From: Plectrocnemia conspersa
Lineage: Eukaryota > Arthropoda > Insecta > Trichoptera > Polycentropodidae
Direction: 5' to 3'
DNA length: 64,000 nt
Assembly (NCBI GenBank): GCA_009617715.1
Contig: VTFK01000160.1
Span: forward strand, 682,001 to 746,000
The translations under genes were made by a program, and so were the position numbers. The notes beneath the pieces are model-generated. The model had not been told where the DNA came from and made no database searches. It saw nothing but the letters and a program-made list of their open reading frames with translations. This document shows, piece by piece, positions 32,831 to 45,739 of the stretch (the first letter of the stretch is position 1; every line of letters starts with the position of its first letter).

Positions 32831-34379
32831 GAGAATGTCAACTTGCTTTAAAGAAGCTAAATGATACACATAATATAATATTAAGTAGGGATGAAATATT
32901 AAAAAAATAATTAAGCCTGCACTGTAAAAAAGGAGGAGTATAATTTAATTTGTTTCGAAGCATACGACATGTTTTTGTGTTCGTGTAATAAATTTATTGA
33001 TTTACAACTCCGCGGGGATGCGCGCATATAAATTATTGCTTTTGTATAGTGTTTGAAAATAAACTTCTCAAATATTTTATTTTTAAATATTATAGGTGCA
33101 TAAAATATTGATTTGCTCCTTTACATTTCCAAGTGATTTAACAATCGAAGACTTCGAAACATGTAAACATGAACTAACATAATTTTGAGATACATATTTA
33201 GACGTTTACAAATTGGCCTCTATTTCATAGTATTTTATGTATCTTAAATAAAAAAATTATTTAAATTATTTCCAAAAAAGATTTGGTTAATTTTAAAACT
33301 ATAAATTTGATAATAGATAGAGGAACTATATAATAACTTTTTGGATTAAAAAGACTTAAAAGGAATCTTGTACCAGAAATTATTAATGATGTTTTTTGAA
33401 GGGCATGGATGACAACCTTGAATATTTTTTCGTTAAAATAAGCTCGATTTAAATATTTTCATGCTTTGCTTATTTTTATCAAAAATATTAATAACAACTT
33501 AACAAAAACAACCTACAGATCTAGTTATTATTACTAAATATAAAATTTAAAAATAGGGCAAAACTAGAAAGCATCAGTGAATAATCTAGTAAATTTTAAA
33601 ATGAGATATGTACATATATAAAAAAAATTATAAAGCTCGAATATACAAATATGCTTCTATTTAATAAAATATTCAGTGACTCTTCCCTGAAATTATCATC
33701 TTTAAATTCATCAGCATAATTTTTTTTCTCTGTTGTTAAAGAGAGTACAATCATATACATATACATGATATTAATATAATTATTTTGTACTAGATTTGCT
33801 GTGAATTTAAGTTTTAACTCCAATACATAATTACAAATAAATATACGGTTTATCATTTAAAACTGCTTTTAAGTTAGTTGATAACGCATATATATTATTA
33901 CGTTTATATGTTTAATTTATTGTAATCCTCTCCTTATAAAAATAAATTGTTTTCAGTTTTGATTGACAACTTAAAATCCATTGTTTCGAGATGTAGCTCA
34001 AATCTATATATATACCTGGCGTCTGACTAAGAGAGAGATAATTTTAGAAAACCTATCAGAAATCTATGACTCCCCTAAATCTTTCGATAAGCCTACGTTT
34101 TATTTTTTTACTTGTTGAAAATAAAATTAAAACCTTAATCTAAATTATTGATATATTTTACTATATTTAAATTTATTAAGAGACAACAGCAAATAAATTT
34201 ATATTTTTTTTTTTTTTTTGCTTAATTATACTTTTATAAATATATTTTTCTCGTCTATCGGAAAATACCAAAAATTTCCCAAAATCTACTACATTAATAC
34301 CTCATTATCACATCAAATTTATTTTTAAAACAGTATTGTGGCCATGGTTAAATGATTTCTAAAAGTTGTTGACTCATTT
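32831..34379. other. AT-rich DNA
   Basis: An 86-codon low-complexity frame at 33596-33856 is not supported. Otherwise empty. Confidence 0.5.
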
Positions 34380-34870
34380 CAAAAGGCTTTAAAAGATTTG
34401 GGCTCCTGAACATTAACTAAATATCAATAATGACGTTGCAATAAAATATTTCCAAATACACTTGGGCCAATTAAACAAGCTGCTAAAGCATTTTATAGAC
34501 ATGATGCAAGTTTAGCTAATATTTGAGAACAGTTGCTGGAGGGTTTGAAATTTCGCGTTATCTAACAAAGAAACCATGACCTTGTGTCCTTAAAAAAAAC
34601 CAAAACACTGGATTTGCAATCTACTTCTACAGAAGATTTTCCCTAATCAACAAGATTTACAATTACTTGTTTTGCTAGCGATATATTTAAGTTATTCGAC
34701 GGCGATATTAAGTGCGATAAAGTTGAAAAATAAACTCAACGTAAAAAGAATCATGTGAAAAAGATAATGGGAAAGTTCGTGATATAAATGATTGATTGGT
34801 TGATGCTATCAATGTGCCACTTAAAAATACAAAATTATAAACCAAAACGTCAGTTTATCCGACAAAAAAT
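34380..34870 (+). other. Possible decayed coding sequence, unidentified
   Basis: A plus-strand reading shows longish protein-like fragments between stops, such as GPIKQAAKAFYRHDASLANI near 34465 and QLLEGLKFRV near 34532. They look like an old transposon ORF, but I cannot name the family. Could be chance. Confidence 0.25.
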
Positions 34871-35404
34871 CTACAAAATAAATGAATGTACAGGAAACAT
34901 AAAAAAATCTGCAAAATATGGATATTTTATATCTGAATTTAAAGTAAAATAGTAATTTGCGCGTCGGCAAGTTTTGATGAAAAATGTATCTATTTCTCGG
35001 CTGTTATAAAATATTATTTTAGAAAAAATAATAAATAATATATAAATAGATTTACATTTTTTTTTATTTATTATCAATTTTTTTAATAGTTTTTTTCTTT
35101 CTAAATTGTCTTTTTTTTTAATTTTTCGGTATATCCAAGATTTCCGAACTAAATAACTTTCAATTTTTCCTTTTCCATGAACAAAAATTTTCGAAAACAA
35201 AATATCCATTAATAAATACAATTTACTAACCTAACCTAGGTTCGTAAGAACCTAATTTTACCCATTAATAAAATACAATTCATGTAACAGTACGATGTCA
35301 AGTCTTTCAATGTCAGACCTATTTATTTAATTTAACGTTCAAGGCTTAGAATTAACAAAGGATTAAAACACAGACTTTTAGGAACGTTTCCGCAGTTAAA
35401 AAAG
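34871..35404. other. AT-rich DNA
   Basis: A 116-codon minus-strand frame here is low-complexity, lysine- and isoleucine-rich, and has no recognisable domain. I treat it as spurious. Confidence 0.45.
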
Positions 35405-35770
35405 ATGTTAATCTTAACAGAGTTTCGAGCTTTGCGAGCCCAAGCTAAGAAAATGATAATCTCATGCCACCGAGATTATTTCAGAGAATGTGAAAATTCT
35501 GTTATCAGTGATCCCGGAAGGTTTTGGAGATTTTTCGGTTCTAATCGGTGGGCACAATCTGCGACAATGATGCATCGCAATAGAAATACTTTCGATGGCT
35601 ATAAAGATGACTTTGACAATCAAAAATATAAATGAAGCCTTCGTGCATCTTTACAAATGTTTGACTATCATGAAAGAACGAATATCTCAAGTACGTAGGG
35701 CGATTGAGAAAGACGCAGCATGTTATAGAGCTCTATATCAAGAAAAGACAAAACTCTTTACAAGTTTATA
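35405..35770 (+). mobile_element. LINE remnant: ORF2 region between endonuclease and reverse transcriptase
   Basis: The 76-codon frame contains FRALRAQAKKMIISCHRDYF and SDPGRFWRFFGSNR. This resembles the linker F(R/K)xLRxxxKxLI...Y...DPxxFWxxxxxxR that precedes the reverse transcriptase domain in jockey-like and RTE-like LINE polyproteins. After its stop the similarity fades into a second fragment (AIEKDAACYRALYQEK). No reverse transcriptase motif follows, so this is a short dead fragment. Confidence 0.65.
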
Positions 35771-35929
35771 AAGAAAACACCTAAAAGCACTTAAACACGC
35801 CTCGTTCACTTAAATATGTATATAAATAAATATTTGTTTTTTAATATATTATTGATAAATATTTTAAAATGAAATTTTTGATTGTTTTTTTTACATCCCT
35901 CTAGTTTTGCATATTCAACCGAATTTAAT
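35771..35929. other. AT-rich spacer
   Basis: No feature found. Confidence 0.4.
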
Positions 35930-36560
35930 TTTCAGGAACTAATTATGTGCGAAAGTCGTTGGCCGCCTGTACATTAACCACAACTTTGAGTCCAGTATGG
36001 GCATTGAATTTAATGATTCGGCAATAAAAATTCAGGATTACCATGCCATTCCGACGTAGGTCGCCATGTGGCGGTCTTGTTTCACCATACAGCCGTAATG
36101 GCCCTGGAACACCACCCCCCGTCCGTGACAAAGGGCGGCATTTGGACTCATCCCCCCGTTATCATCCATCATCGTGACGATGGTGATACCGTGACCGGGC
36201 CACTTGTTCCTGGCCCGGTGAGGTCATCGCCATGCGCCACCCAGAGCAGGATACTTTAGTAAAAGCTACCGCCATATGGTGTGCGAACACCATAAAATGT
36301 CATCAGGTTCGTACTGCAATATTTGTATGTACCCCGTCGCGACGTAATAAGCGGTGTCAACACGTCCCGCTGTTTTATTTTCATTTTTTTTATTTTTTAT
36401 CATCAGGGGAGTTGTATTGTATGTGCGCAGTATTGTGCAATGCCTTTACGGTCGATATGTCTGATATTTGTCAGCTAAACAATAAAATGGCTCGTTGTTT
36501 CCATAGAAATAAACGTAAAGAATGAGCGAAATGTTTCGGCGTCTACTCCTTATGCGTTCC
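35930..36560. promoter_or_regulatory. Large candidate enhancer island
   Basis: About 630 bp of high GC for this window. It has dense CpGs and short inverted words such as GGCCACTTGTTCCTGGCC near 36198. Three overlapping small frames on both strands lack known domains. It sits in the middle of the desert with another island right after it. Regulatory inference only. Confidence 0.38.
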
Positions 36561-36689
36561 AAATTTTAGAGAGATTTTTTATAAATTTAAAATAAATAGT
36601 TCGTAAAAATATTAAATTATGAGCCACTAGTTATCTTATTATATATAGTCTTAAAGAAAGTTATTTCAAAATAGCAACTGAATTAGCAT

Positions 36690-37150
36690 TCCGGACTTCA
36701 TCTGCAAGTAAATCATCTAAATGTTTATGCCATTCAGTTAGCAGCTTAATATGCGGCGAAAGCTTTCACGCTCTAAGGGCAAATCGGTTCAAACGCTTCG
36801 ATGCCATCGAATTCTGTGACCTCGTTCCGAATCAATGCCACCAAACGCGGTCCTAATATGGTACCCAATCCGACGACCGTTTGCCTCCGCCAAAAGCTCA
36901 CAAACTTTTCGACTGGATTCCCAAATATCCGTTCGACCAGAATAAGCGCTAACATGTCGCGCTAAGGGTGGCGTGTTTGTCATTCCACCCTTAATGCGCA
37001 GGGTAAATCCTTAAAGAGTTGATTTAATACATTAGCGGCGAAGTATGGCTATTGCCTGTGCACCGGTATCGGGGGCGAAGGGTGCTCGGCTTTATTTTAT
37101 TGTCGTATCACTTAAACGTATTCAAACCCGATGAGGGGATGAAGATCAAT
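36690..37150. promoter_or_regulatory. Candidate island or decayed coding segment
   Basis: Raised GC over about 460 bp. On the minus strand several frames are open in parallel, including one with LLTEWHKHLDDLLADEV near 36690-36740. I recognise no family and the frames do not join, so either a conserved regulatory block or an old pseudogene is possible. Confidence 0.3.
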
Positions 37151-38959
37151 CACGAACTTGAAAAGCATTAAAGGATGCTTCTTACGCCGATGATTGTAAA
37201 CAAGGTCGATGCGATGATGGATTACAACGCCATATGTGAGGATAGAGAACCTGTTTGTTGTAATTGCATTGATAGATGGAATTAGCCATTTTGTAAGCCT
37301 TGAAATTTACAAATACACATTTAAATAAATACCATTCTAATGTCTTTTAATTAGCAGCATCATAGCTAATAACTTAAATGGTGAATATGCTAACTATTAG
37401 AGACATGTGCTATTTATTCTCCGTGTTTTTAAGTAATGAAACGCGAAATTAATCGGTTCAGTGCGGTAATGTATACCTGTCACTCAAGTGTACGAATATA
37501 GTAGAAAGGTCCGAAATATCATGAATTATGTGACTCTCCTTAATATGGTTAGAAATAGGGTTCTGAATCGAATATTTGTATTATTCGCCCGATTTTCGAC
37601 TATATAAATATTTGATTAATTTATGAAATCTCGAATGAAATTAAAAAAAAAAATTAGAACATGATCCATTATGCAACTTTATTTTGTTTCGAAATGCGAG
37701 ACAATGAGTAAATGTTTTAAGCCTTAAAAAAACATTTGTGAATAAAATGTGTGTCTAATATGACAGAAATTTGTAGAATTCGTTCGTTGAATGAAATAAA
37801 ATGTTGGAATGGTGTGCGTCGCCAATTTTTGTGAATTTTGTATTACGTTTTACGTATTTTTTAAAGATTTTATTTAATCAGTTCAATAATTCTATCGCTC
37901 TTAATTTATTTCCAGTTATTTAATTTATATGTAAATACGCACAAAGCAAACGTCGATACGGATCCGACCTTTATGTATATCAAATTCGTTCCAAAGATTA
38001 TTAGCTATAGTAAATACATATAAACAATAAATTCGACAATATTATGTATTCAAAATGTTACATCAATTTTGCTTAATTAATTAAATGACAGCTGATCTAA
38101 ATTCAATAAAAAATTAAGCAGTATGTAATAAAAAATTAAGCATTTTCCTTTTGCCGTTATGCATATTTTATAAACGATTATTTCAGTAATTAATACCTAA
38201 TTAATATTAACCTATAATTAATTTTATTTAAATAATATTTTACAGGCAATTAATCGATTTTAGCACCAATTGGTTAAATAAATTAATATCTAGAATAACA
38301 AAAAAAAAACTTAGGAATATATTTAAATATTCAAATACTTCATCCATTTTTTATTCAATATTCGATAAGTTTAAAAGTACGAATAATTGAGAACGCTAAA
38401 GTTTTTCATTGAACTAAAAACACTACTACTGTTTTATTAACTTTTTAAATTATAACTTTGGAAAATCATACTTATTTTAATTTTTAAAACCGAAATTGGT
38501 GTATAGCAACACTATTCAGTTGCCAAAGTATATTTAATAATTTTCTAAATAAAATTTTCTAAATAAGATTTTAATCAGAAGCTATAAATCAATACAACCG
38601 TGTAATTTTATATAATGTGTCATTGCATTTTTTGAAACATTTTTTTTTCAAAAACAATCATAAATTTTGATAATAAAACGTAAAAATTGTAAACCATTTT
38701 TATTTATTATTCATATCTAACATAATTTTAATTCAAAATATGTTGACATTAAAATGATTTAAGCACTATGGTTGTATCCCAAATCTAAAATTTTTATAGG
38801 GCTTTTTTGTACTTAAATTAATTTTGTACGAATATTTTTAAATGTTTAAAACCGCTGCATAAGAAAGTGAGTTCATGCCAGATGTTTGAAAATATGCATG
38901 CTTTCTTCAAAGCTTTTAATAGAGGTCAGAAGTATTTAAATTGCAAAAAATTGGCCATA
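37151..38959. other. Mostly AT-rich DNA
   Basis: A weak GC-richer patch at about 37430-37560 contains CACTCAAGTG, an NK2-type word. The rest is featureless. Confidence 0.4.
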
Positions 38960-39420
38960 TCTTTACTTTGGTGAACTAAGAACCACATTAATCACATAAT
39001 CAGATAAGAAAAAACCGCTCCGCGTGGGAATCGGTAGAATGCAAAATTTTATGTGGGCTTTACAAAGAGTTAAAATTTGCCTGTCGGCGAACTTAAATCT
39101 CGTTTTCTCAATGATCCAAAAAAGATTTCTTCATATTGTTCAATATATGAAAATTCATATTAAAGTTGCTATAAATACTATAATTTACATGCCTAAATAT
39201 TGGCAGAAAAATATTGAAAAAAAATACCATATATAAAAATATCTTTAATTATATATTGTAAGATTATATTATTTTAAAAATAAAGATATATAAAATTATA
39301 TAATCGCCTTTATTGCTTTGGGGATCTAAGAACTAAATTAATAACTAGATAAGAAAAAAATCTTTTCGTGAGAATCGGCAGATTGCAAAAATGTATGGGG
39401 GCTTTCCACCAAGTTATCCG
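38960..39420 (+). repeat. Diverged direct repeats of about 95 bp
   Basis: 38970-39065 and 39320-39418 share in order AAGAAC(C/T)A, ATTAAT, AGATAAGAAAAAA, GAATCGG(T/C)AGA(A/T)TGCAAAA and TGTGGG/TGGGGG with GGGCTTT. They are direct copies 350 bp apart around an AT-rich centre. Could be an old local duplication or LTR-like ends of a tiny element. Confidence 0.55.
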
Positions 39421-41135
39421 GAATAGTCCGGAAAATTTATCACCAGCATTTTGCAGCTCGCATAAATCAATTATAGCATAAAAATTATCACTAGCATATT
39501 TTATCGCTGTTTAGGCAATAAATTTAATTTATATAAATTTATTAATCATTTTAAATTGAAAATATGGTGTTATTTTTACCATCCGCGCAATGAATAAATA
39601 CAGTTTCACTGATTTTGACCAGTGTATTATAAATAAATGTTTTGATACATTTTAATTGGCTTAGTTAATAAAATTATATTCATATAATTAAAAATATAAA
39701 TTTACTGTAACAGTTCCGAAACGTCCATTTGTCCAAACCCAAATATAATATATGTTTTTTAACTTTCATTAAATTGATTAATTTATGTTAGGTTTGGTTT
39801 TAAACAGTAAATGGACGTTTTTAAGCTGTCAAATTGAATTTCATATATATTTTAATTAAATTAATTGAAATTAATAAAATTTTAAATTAAATTAATTGAA
39901 ATTAATTTAAATCATTTTAATTTAATTAAAATACACCCCAAAAATAAACCAATGAATAAGCGAGTTCATATCAACATAACGGTAAAATATGCTAACGATC
40001 ATTTTCAGGCTATGCGATCAATTGACGCGGCAATAAACTGCTAACGATTAATTGCTGGCGGTGAATTGCGAACGATAAAATTTATCTGTCAGCGTTTTTT
40101 TTAATAAGTCAAAGAGGTTTTTTATTTTTTTCTGAAAAATAAATAATGTAAAGTAGCAATAGGTGTTATTGGCAATTTTCAAGTCAAGATTCAGATATAA
40201 ATACAGAAGCCTGTAAACAACAGAAGTAAATCGATTCGCTCTGGTCCTATAATTAATCATTTTTTATTTAAAGTTTGTATATTTAACGATCATACAGGTA
40301 TCTGTTCATCAATAATTTAAAGATATCTACTGTATATTATAAAGCCGATAAAATTGCAGCATATTTTCTAATTATGTACATATATGAATCGAAATCAAAA
40401 CCATGTGATCGTTTGTGTAAGCTCGTTTATATTTTAAAATATCATATATAATTTGCTATAAATATCATATATATAATCAGATAAGGCAAAGATAGAAATA
40501 AACCAATTACATATAGAAAATCAGCATGGAATTTTACATAACAGCGAATAAAATTAAATTATCGTGTCTTTGGAGAAAAAACTTATAATATAAATATACG
40601 AGAATTATTTAAAGTGAGTAATCATTGCGATGATTATTTATGAATAAATGAAATCTAGTTAAATGCCTTACTGACATGGACTTGACGTTTGTTTTTATAT
40701 TCAATATTAAATACAAAGTAATGGTGTTTATAATTTTATTATCAGTTTATTACGTTTACTGAATCTATAGCAAATTTTTATTTTAAAGTGTAGTGGCTTA
40801 AATTTTAATTCACCAAAATAAAAAAAAAACACCTTAAAAACATGCAAGTGTTCGTTGTTGATAAATTTATGTGTATGCATAATACATACTAAACTCTAGT
40901 AAGACTACCGTGTAAAAAATATACAGCAAACATGCATTACTAAATACATAAAGTTTCTAAAAAAATTAGCCGTTCGATTTAAAGTCAAAATAAAATATTT
41001 ATTTAATAAGTATAGCTGACTAACATGTAAACCTGCCTTTTTAATATACACAAAGCTATCGAAAATTCAACTCATACACTTAAATCACATTTATTTTGCA
41101 CACCTCGATCAATATTGCGATTCTCATTTGTGAGT
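39421..41135. other. AT-rich DNA with an inverted repeat and simple repeats
   Basis: An inverted pair AACGTCCATTT (39729) and AAATGGACGTT (39811) frames about 95 bp, perhaps a small hairpin element. A degenerate repeat of AAATTAATTGAAATTAA lies at about 39845-39940. A cluster of GCTAACGAT words lies at about 39990-40075. No gene is seen. Confidence 0.45.
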
Positions 41136-41690
41136 ACAATGGAACCTAAGATTGCGAGTAACTTGGTTTACTAATATTAATATTATTTAAATATTTAGAT
41201 TAATTTTGACTTTGACAAACGAGCGATGTCTTGCAAAGCGAGCAGTATTCCAAGACATGGTTCAGTCTCGACAGTTGAGGATTTTTCTTGCAGTGAATCA
41301 ACACCTCTCAAAGTCTTGTTGATTATGGTTAATGCTCCCATTCATTTTTCAGTCATCGAGAACGACTTACTAAAGAAAATTGAGTGCATTAAGATTAAGT
41401 TTTTTCCTTTCAATACCACTTCATTATTCTAGTCGAGCTCATAGATCAGTAGAGCATTTCGAACTTTAAAAAGCTTTACAGCAAGTCACTTTTCTAGCGT
41501 TACTTTAAAGTGACCAAAGGAACAAATTTCAGTCTCAAATAATTTTGAAAGCATAAGATGAGATTGCCAAAATAACCCTAATTTCTGCTCGAAAACTATG
41601 GCCTAATTGCCAATCGGCGATGAAATTGCGTCCTTGTGAAAGAACATGGAACTAGATAGGTCTATTCACTAACCTATTAAACTAGCATAC
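41136..41690 (+). mobile_element. Tigger-like (pogo/DDE_1) transposon remnant
   Basis: It begins with ACAATGGAACCTAAGATTGC, close to the CAGTGGAACCTCG-type ends of Tigger elements. Then comes ACGAGCGATGTCTTGCAAAG. A transposase piece around 41300-41430 reads KVLLIMVNAPIHFSVIENDL and then IKIKFFPFNTTSLF. This is the second-aspartate and NTTSL region of the DDE_1 superfamily, with the aspartate before NAP replaced. Later fragments (RKLWPNC near 41598) match the C-terminal region. 5' coding sequence is missing, and stops interrupt it. Dead. Confidence 0.85.
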
Positions 41691-41869
41691 AATAAAAAAA
41701 TGTTCTAATTAAATAAATAGTAATGGAAAGACGTAACACATTTTTCATAAATGTAAATGGCAATGATCACTTCATTTTTTTAAATTATTTCTATTTTTTC
41801 GCTACCGTCGCACAAAAAACTGCCATAATTTTTCTCCGTCACATCCGTGACACAAGTATAAACGTTCTC
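41691..41869. other. AT-rich spacer
   Basis: No feature found. Confidence 0.4.
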
Positions 41870-42130
41870 TAATATTCCATATAGATGGGGGTGCGTTCCG
41901 GGCACGGGGGCTCTTGCACGAGGGGTGCGTGCGGCCGCACTCTACTTGATTACTCCGAGCCACCCCCAGAGCCCCGGCCCCGGGGCTCCGTAAGGCTTCT
42001 TACTTTTGTAATCAAAGAGCTTCTCTGTGCCCTATGATATCCGTTCAAGGGCATAATTGATAAACTCGACGACTTATCTGCGTATTCTTTCGTCTTTACT
42101 TTTTCGTCAGCGTTCAAAGTTCGCGTAATT
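41870..42130. promoter_or_regulatory. Very GC-rich candidate island
   Basis: About 260 bp, the GC peak of the desert (CCCGGCCCCGGGGCTCC near 41971, GTGCGGCCGCACT near 41928, a 12-bp palindrome). No ORF of note and no repeat ends. Inferred regulatory; a CpG-island promoter of a noncoding RNA is another reading. Confidence 0.4.
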
Positions 42131-43379
42131 GAAATTCGTTGAATTTACATTTACGTACTTAAACATTATGAGGATTTTCCTGTCTAAATAATATAGAATC
42201 ACTATGATATATTCTAGTATCGTTTAAGTGAGGTTAAAAATAAATTAACGTAATAAGTGACGCATTTAATAAATACTAAACTAAAACTTTTACGCATTAA
42301 CTAAAAAAAATAATCTGCACTTATATTTTTATACATAAAAATAATGTTTTTAAAATTAAAATGCTTAGCACTATATTACAATTAATTGTTTCTAAAATTA
42401 TCCTCCATTTTAAAAATGCGGAGAATTTTGGACAAGTCGATGACAAGTTTATAATAGAATAAATCATCAACACTATGTTGGCTTTAATTTTTTTTATTTA
42501 ATTATGTAAGTATTTAATAAACATATTATTTAATTATATAAAAAAATAATAAATAGTCTTATCTACTCGAAAAATATATAGCTCTCTGCAATAATAATAA
42601 ATAAAATGGCTATAAATGAGTAAATATATAAAAATGTAAATACTACTATTACAGAACTAATTTTTAATCTTAACCCAACTTTATTTGCAATTAAATCTAT
42701 ATACATCACTATTTACCAATAAATACTTCAGTTATATTTTTGAACATTTTTGTAAGATCCAATAATTTAACCATATTTTTACAATAAGTTTTTTTTATAT
42801 TTTATTAGTACTCATCGTTCTTTATTTGCTTTTTAATGCATCTGAAAAATCGTTCTAAAACAGTAAAAATTAATGTTTCTGATCTATTTCATATCTGCAA
42901 AAATTATGAATTGGTCGAAATTTCTCAAGAATTTTGGACATTTTTACCGATTTCATTCACAGCAATTTAAGTTATTATTCAGGCATGTAAATTATATTAA
43001 GTAAATTAAATAATGGTAAAACAATAAATTTATTATCGTCTTAAATATAACATTCCAATTTTATGAGCATTAAATGTAATTCTAATATTTCGCAATAAGC
43101 AACTATAATTTTGAAACTTTCATATCGTACAAATCATCCAAAATTGTTTTTAATCAACTGGCAGTTCAAGAATGATTAGTTTAATTATTTTAGTTTAAGA
43201 ATAAAAATCTTAATAATGTACTTTTTGAGCAAAACATTCACAAAATAAATTAAAACATATTTTAGAATGGTTTATGACAATATTTATTCATAAATCGTCT
43301 CAGAAACAATGGAACTAGAAGGAAAACGGGATATAACATTAAAAATTTCAAGTAGCATAAACCATTGATTAGTTACTTG
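42131..43379. other. AT-rich DNA
   Basis: No feature found. Confidence 0.5.
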
Positions 43380-43470
43380 TACTTATAATTATGGATTATG
43401 GAATAGCAATAACATACGTAGACGATATGATAATTTTAGCCATGGAATTCTACGAAAGTTATTAGGTAAT
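43380..43470 (+). pseudogene. Possible copia-type reverse transcriptase trace
   Basis: One frame reads GIAITYVDDMIILAMEFY before a stop. YVDDMI is the catalytic motif typical of Ty1/copia reverse transcriptases. No neighbouring motifs were found, so chance similarity cannot be excluded. Confidence 0.3.
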
Positions 43471-43779
43471 TATTGTATGGCAATTTTATTTTATTCATCA
43501 TTAGGGGTGTATTCTGCATTTTTAATATTTAAAAACATTGTTATAACAGACCATACCAATATTTAAAAATAAATAGATACTTTTTGATTAAGATGAAAAG
43601 CGTCGTTATATTTTATTACATTTAATATGTATATCGAAAACCAAACTGTGATATTTTGTAGTATATTTAGTAATGAACATCTCAATTGCAAAACTTCATA
43701 AAAAAATTCAGCAAATTCAAACACGGAAAAAAATTAAAATTAAAACTCCGAACATACAACTGTCTAATTCATGCATGTC
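43471..43779. other. AT-rich DNA
   Basis: No feature found. Confidence 0.4.
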
Positions 43780-44240
43780 TGCGCTAATAACGACCACTTC
43801 TGTTACAAAACCATATTTCTCATGGGATTCGATTCCATTATACATAAATACGGTACGTTTCGTGTTTGCATTGACGAAGCTGGGTGGGCCCCCTGGGGCG
43901 TCGGCGCACCTGTGCCAGGTATGCGGTGAGGGCGGGCGCTCCGACCACCCCAACAAGGTTAGAGTTCTCGCCGAGATTCCGGGGCCCGCATCAAATATAC
44001 ATCATAATGGTCTCTTAAAGTTTAACGGCCGAACTTGAGCCGAACGAAATTGTATATAATATAATATAACGCGCGCCGGCGATGTTAATGTCGCGAATAA
44101 AAGCGCGGTCACGGCGAACAATGATACCGGACCATAAAAAATGTTGACGACCACTGAACGAGTTTAATGGGAAATGTGGTGTATAACAATAAAAATTGTT
44201 TATGTACTTCTTTTGCTGGTATTGGTGCATGCTCAGTTAT
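43780..44240. promoter_or_regulatory. GC-rich candidate island
   Basis: Peaks at about 43870-44000 (GGTGGGCCCCCTGGGGCG, GAGGGCGGGCGCTCC) and at 44070-44125 (CGCGCGCCGGCG). A 121-codon plus frame and two minus frames run through it without any known domain. CpG-rich. Inferred regulatory or noncoding-RNA promoter. Confidence 0.38.
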
Positions 44241-45739
44241 TAAAATTTAACTGGGAGTTAAATAGCGCAAATGCGATTTTAACCCTTTAACTGCCAAAGA
44301 TTCTGAACGTAAAGTAAATTTAATGAAACATAACAATAAAATGTTATGACTATATTATCTTAGAAACTTTCCAAGAAGTTAAATTGTTCACCGACTCATT
44401 AGACCGAAACCCAATTTAATTTGCAAGTGTACAATCTATAATTTTAATTTTAAACAATACTGAAACTATGTTAATGTATAAAACTAACAGTGACGTATAA
44501 TATTTATTATGTTACTACGAGCATTTCCAATGAATTTTTATAGTTAGATACTTTAAATCTGTATTAAAACAAATCATAAAACATTATAATATAATATTCA
44601 CACAACCAACGCAAAATTTAAAACAATATACCTAAAATAAAACTTTCAAATTATATATAAATATAATTTTAGAACATAATAACATTATTCATTAATAACC
44701 CTATCCACGCCATGCACATCATATGATGGGCAGCCGAGTAGAATCACCAGCGCAATATTACATCATATAATGGTCTCGTAAAACCACATGTTTTTTATCG
44801 AAACTAGAAAGATAGTTGTTCATTAAAGCTTTAAAAATTAAATAAAATTATTGTTAAACAATTTCATTATTATTATTTTAATAAATTGAGGTAGAGTAAT
44901 AAAAACGTAAATGTGAAGTGAAATATTTATTTTAGACGTTCAAATTTCACGCGAGAAAAGTGGGCGTATTTTTTTATATTTCACTATATTATTAGTGACT
45001 ATTTAGTACTAATTTATTCAGGAATATTTTTTTTTTATTTTCTCTGACAGTCAGCCTAAATCACAATATTGTTTCAAAACATGCATGTGACAAAAAAATT
45101 GGACCACTCCAACAGTTCATATATTTTGATATTTTGCAAACTAATGCAGGAAATAAATATTGTGGGTTAAAAGATTAAAACGCTCGTTAGTAGGCAATGA
45201 CTTTTAACAAAATAATAATTACATGATACAGTTACAGATTGAACAAAGAAGACTGTATTCAGCAATTTCAGCTGTAACCAGCATTCTCTGGTTCTGTCAA
45301 AACATTCGGATAAGGCAATTACATTCAGATAAACAATTTCTAAGCTATCGTCCCTATCATATAAAATACGTTTCCAATGGGTCAAGCAACATCGAGATGA
45401 AATTCTTAATGATTGGTAAAAAGTATGTCTTTAAATTATGCTTTAAAATGTTTTTTTTTTTTTTTTCAATTTCCGCTATAAATGCTTACGGTATTTTTTA
45501 TGATGAAAAATAATAATACTAATATATGTAGGACACATCTTTTACATATATTTACAAAATAAATAAGTTAAAAAAAATATGATTGATAGGTTTGCAATAT
45601 TAAAATATCAAGTAATTACTTTCATGAAAATCGAGCTTATTATAGCAAGAACTTATTCTGCTCTTTATGGAGCGTTGAATGAAAATTAATTAATTAGTAT
45701 CGTTTTTCACAATACCACGAGTACCAATCCCCTATTCGT
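44241..45739. other. Mostly AT-rich DNA
   Basis: A small raised-GC patch at about 44698-44795 and a moderate one at 45170-45410 interrupt it. The latter is open for 96 codons on plus and 72 on minus, but neither translation resembles a known protein. Confidence 0.4.

Noticed and set aside
34871..35221. 116-codon minus-strand ORF
   Set aside because: Low-complexity Lys/Ile/Phe-rich translation of A- and T-runs, with no recognisable motif.
35229..35250. CCTAACCTAACC run resembling the insect telomere repeat
   Set aside because: Only two and a half units; expected by chance, so not an interstitial telomere array.
43673..44038. 121-codon plus-strand ORF
   Set aside because: Half AT-rich low complexity and half CpG island, no family resemblance; overlapped by a minus-strand frame.
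45223..45513. 96-codon plus-strand ORF
   Set aside because: Runs into a T-rich stretch; no motif and no splice-site support on either side.
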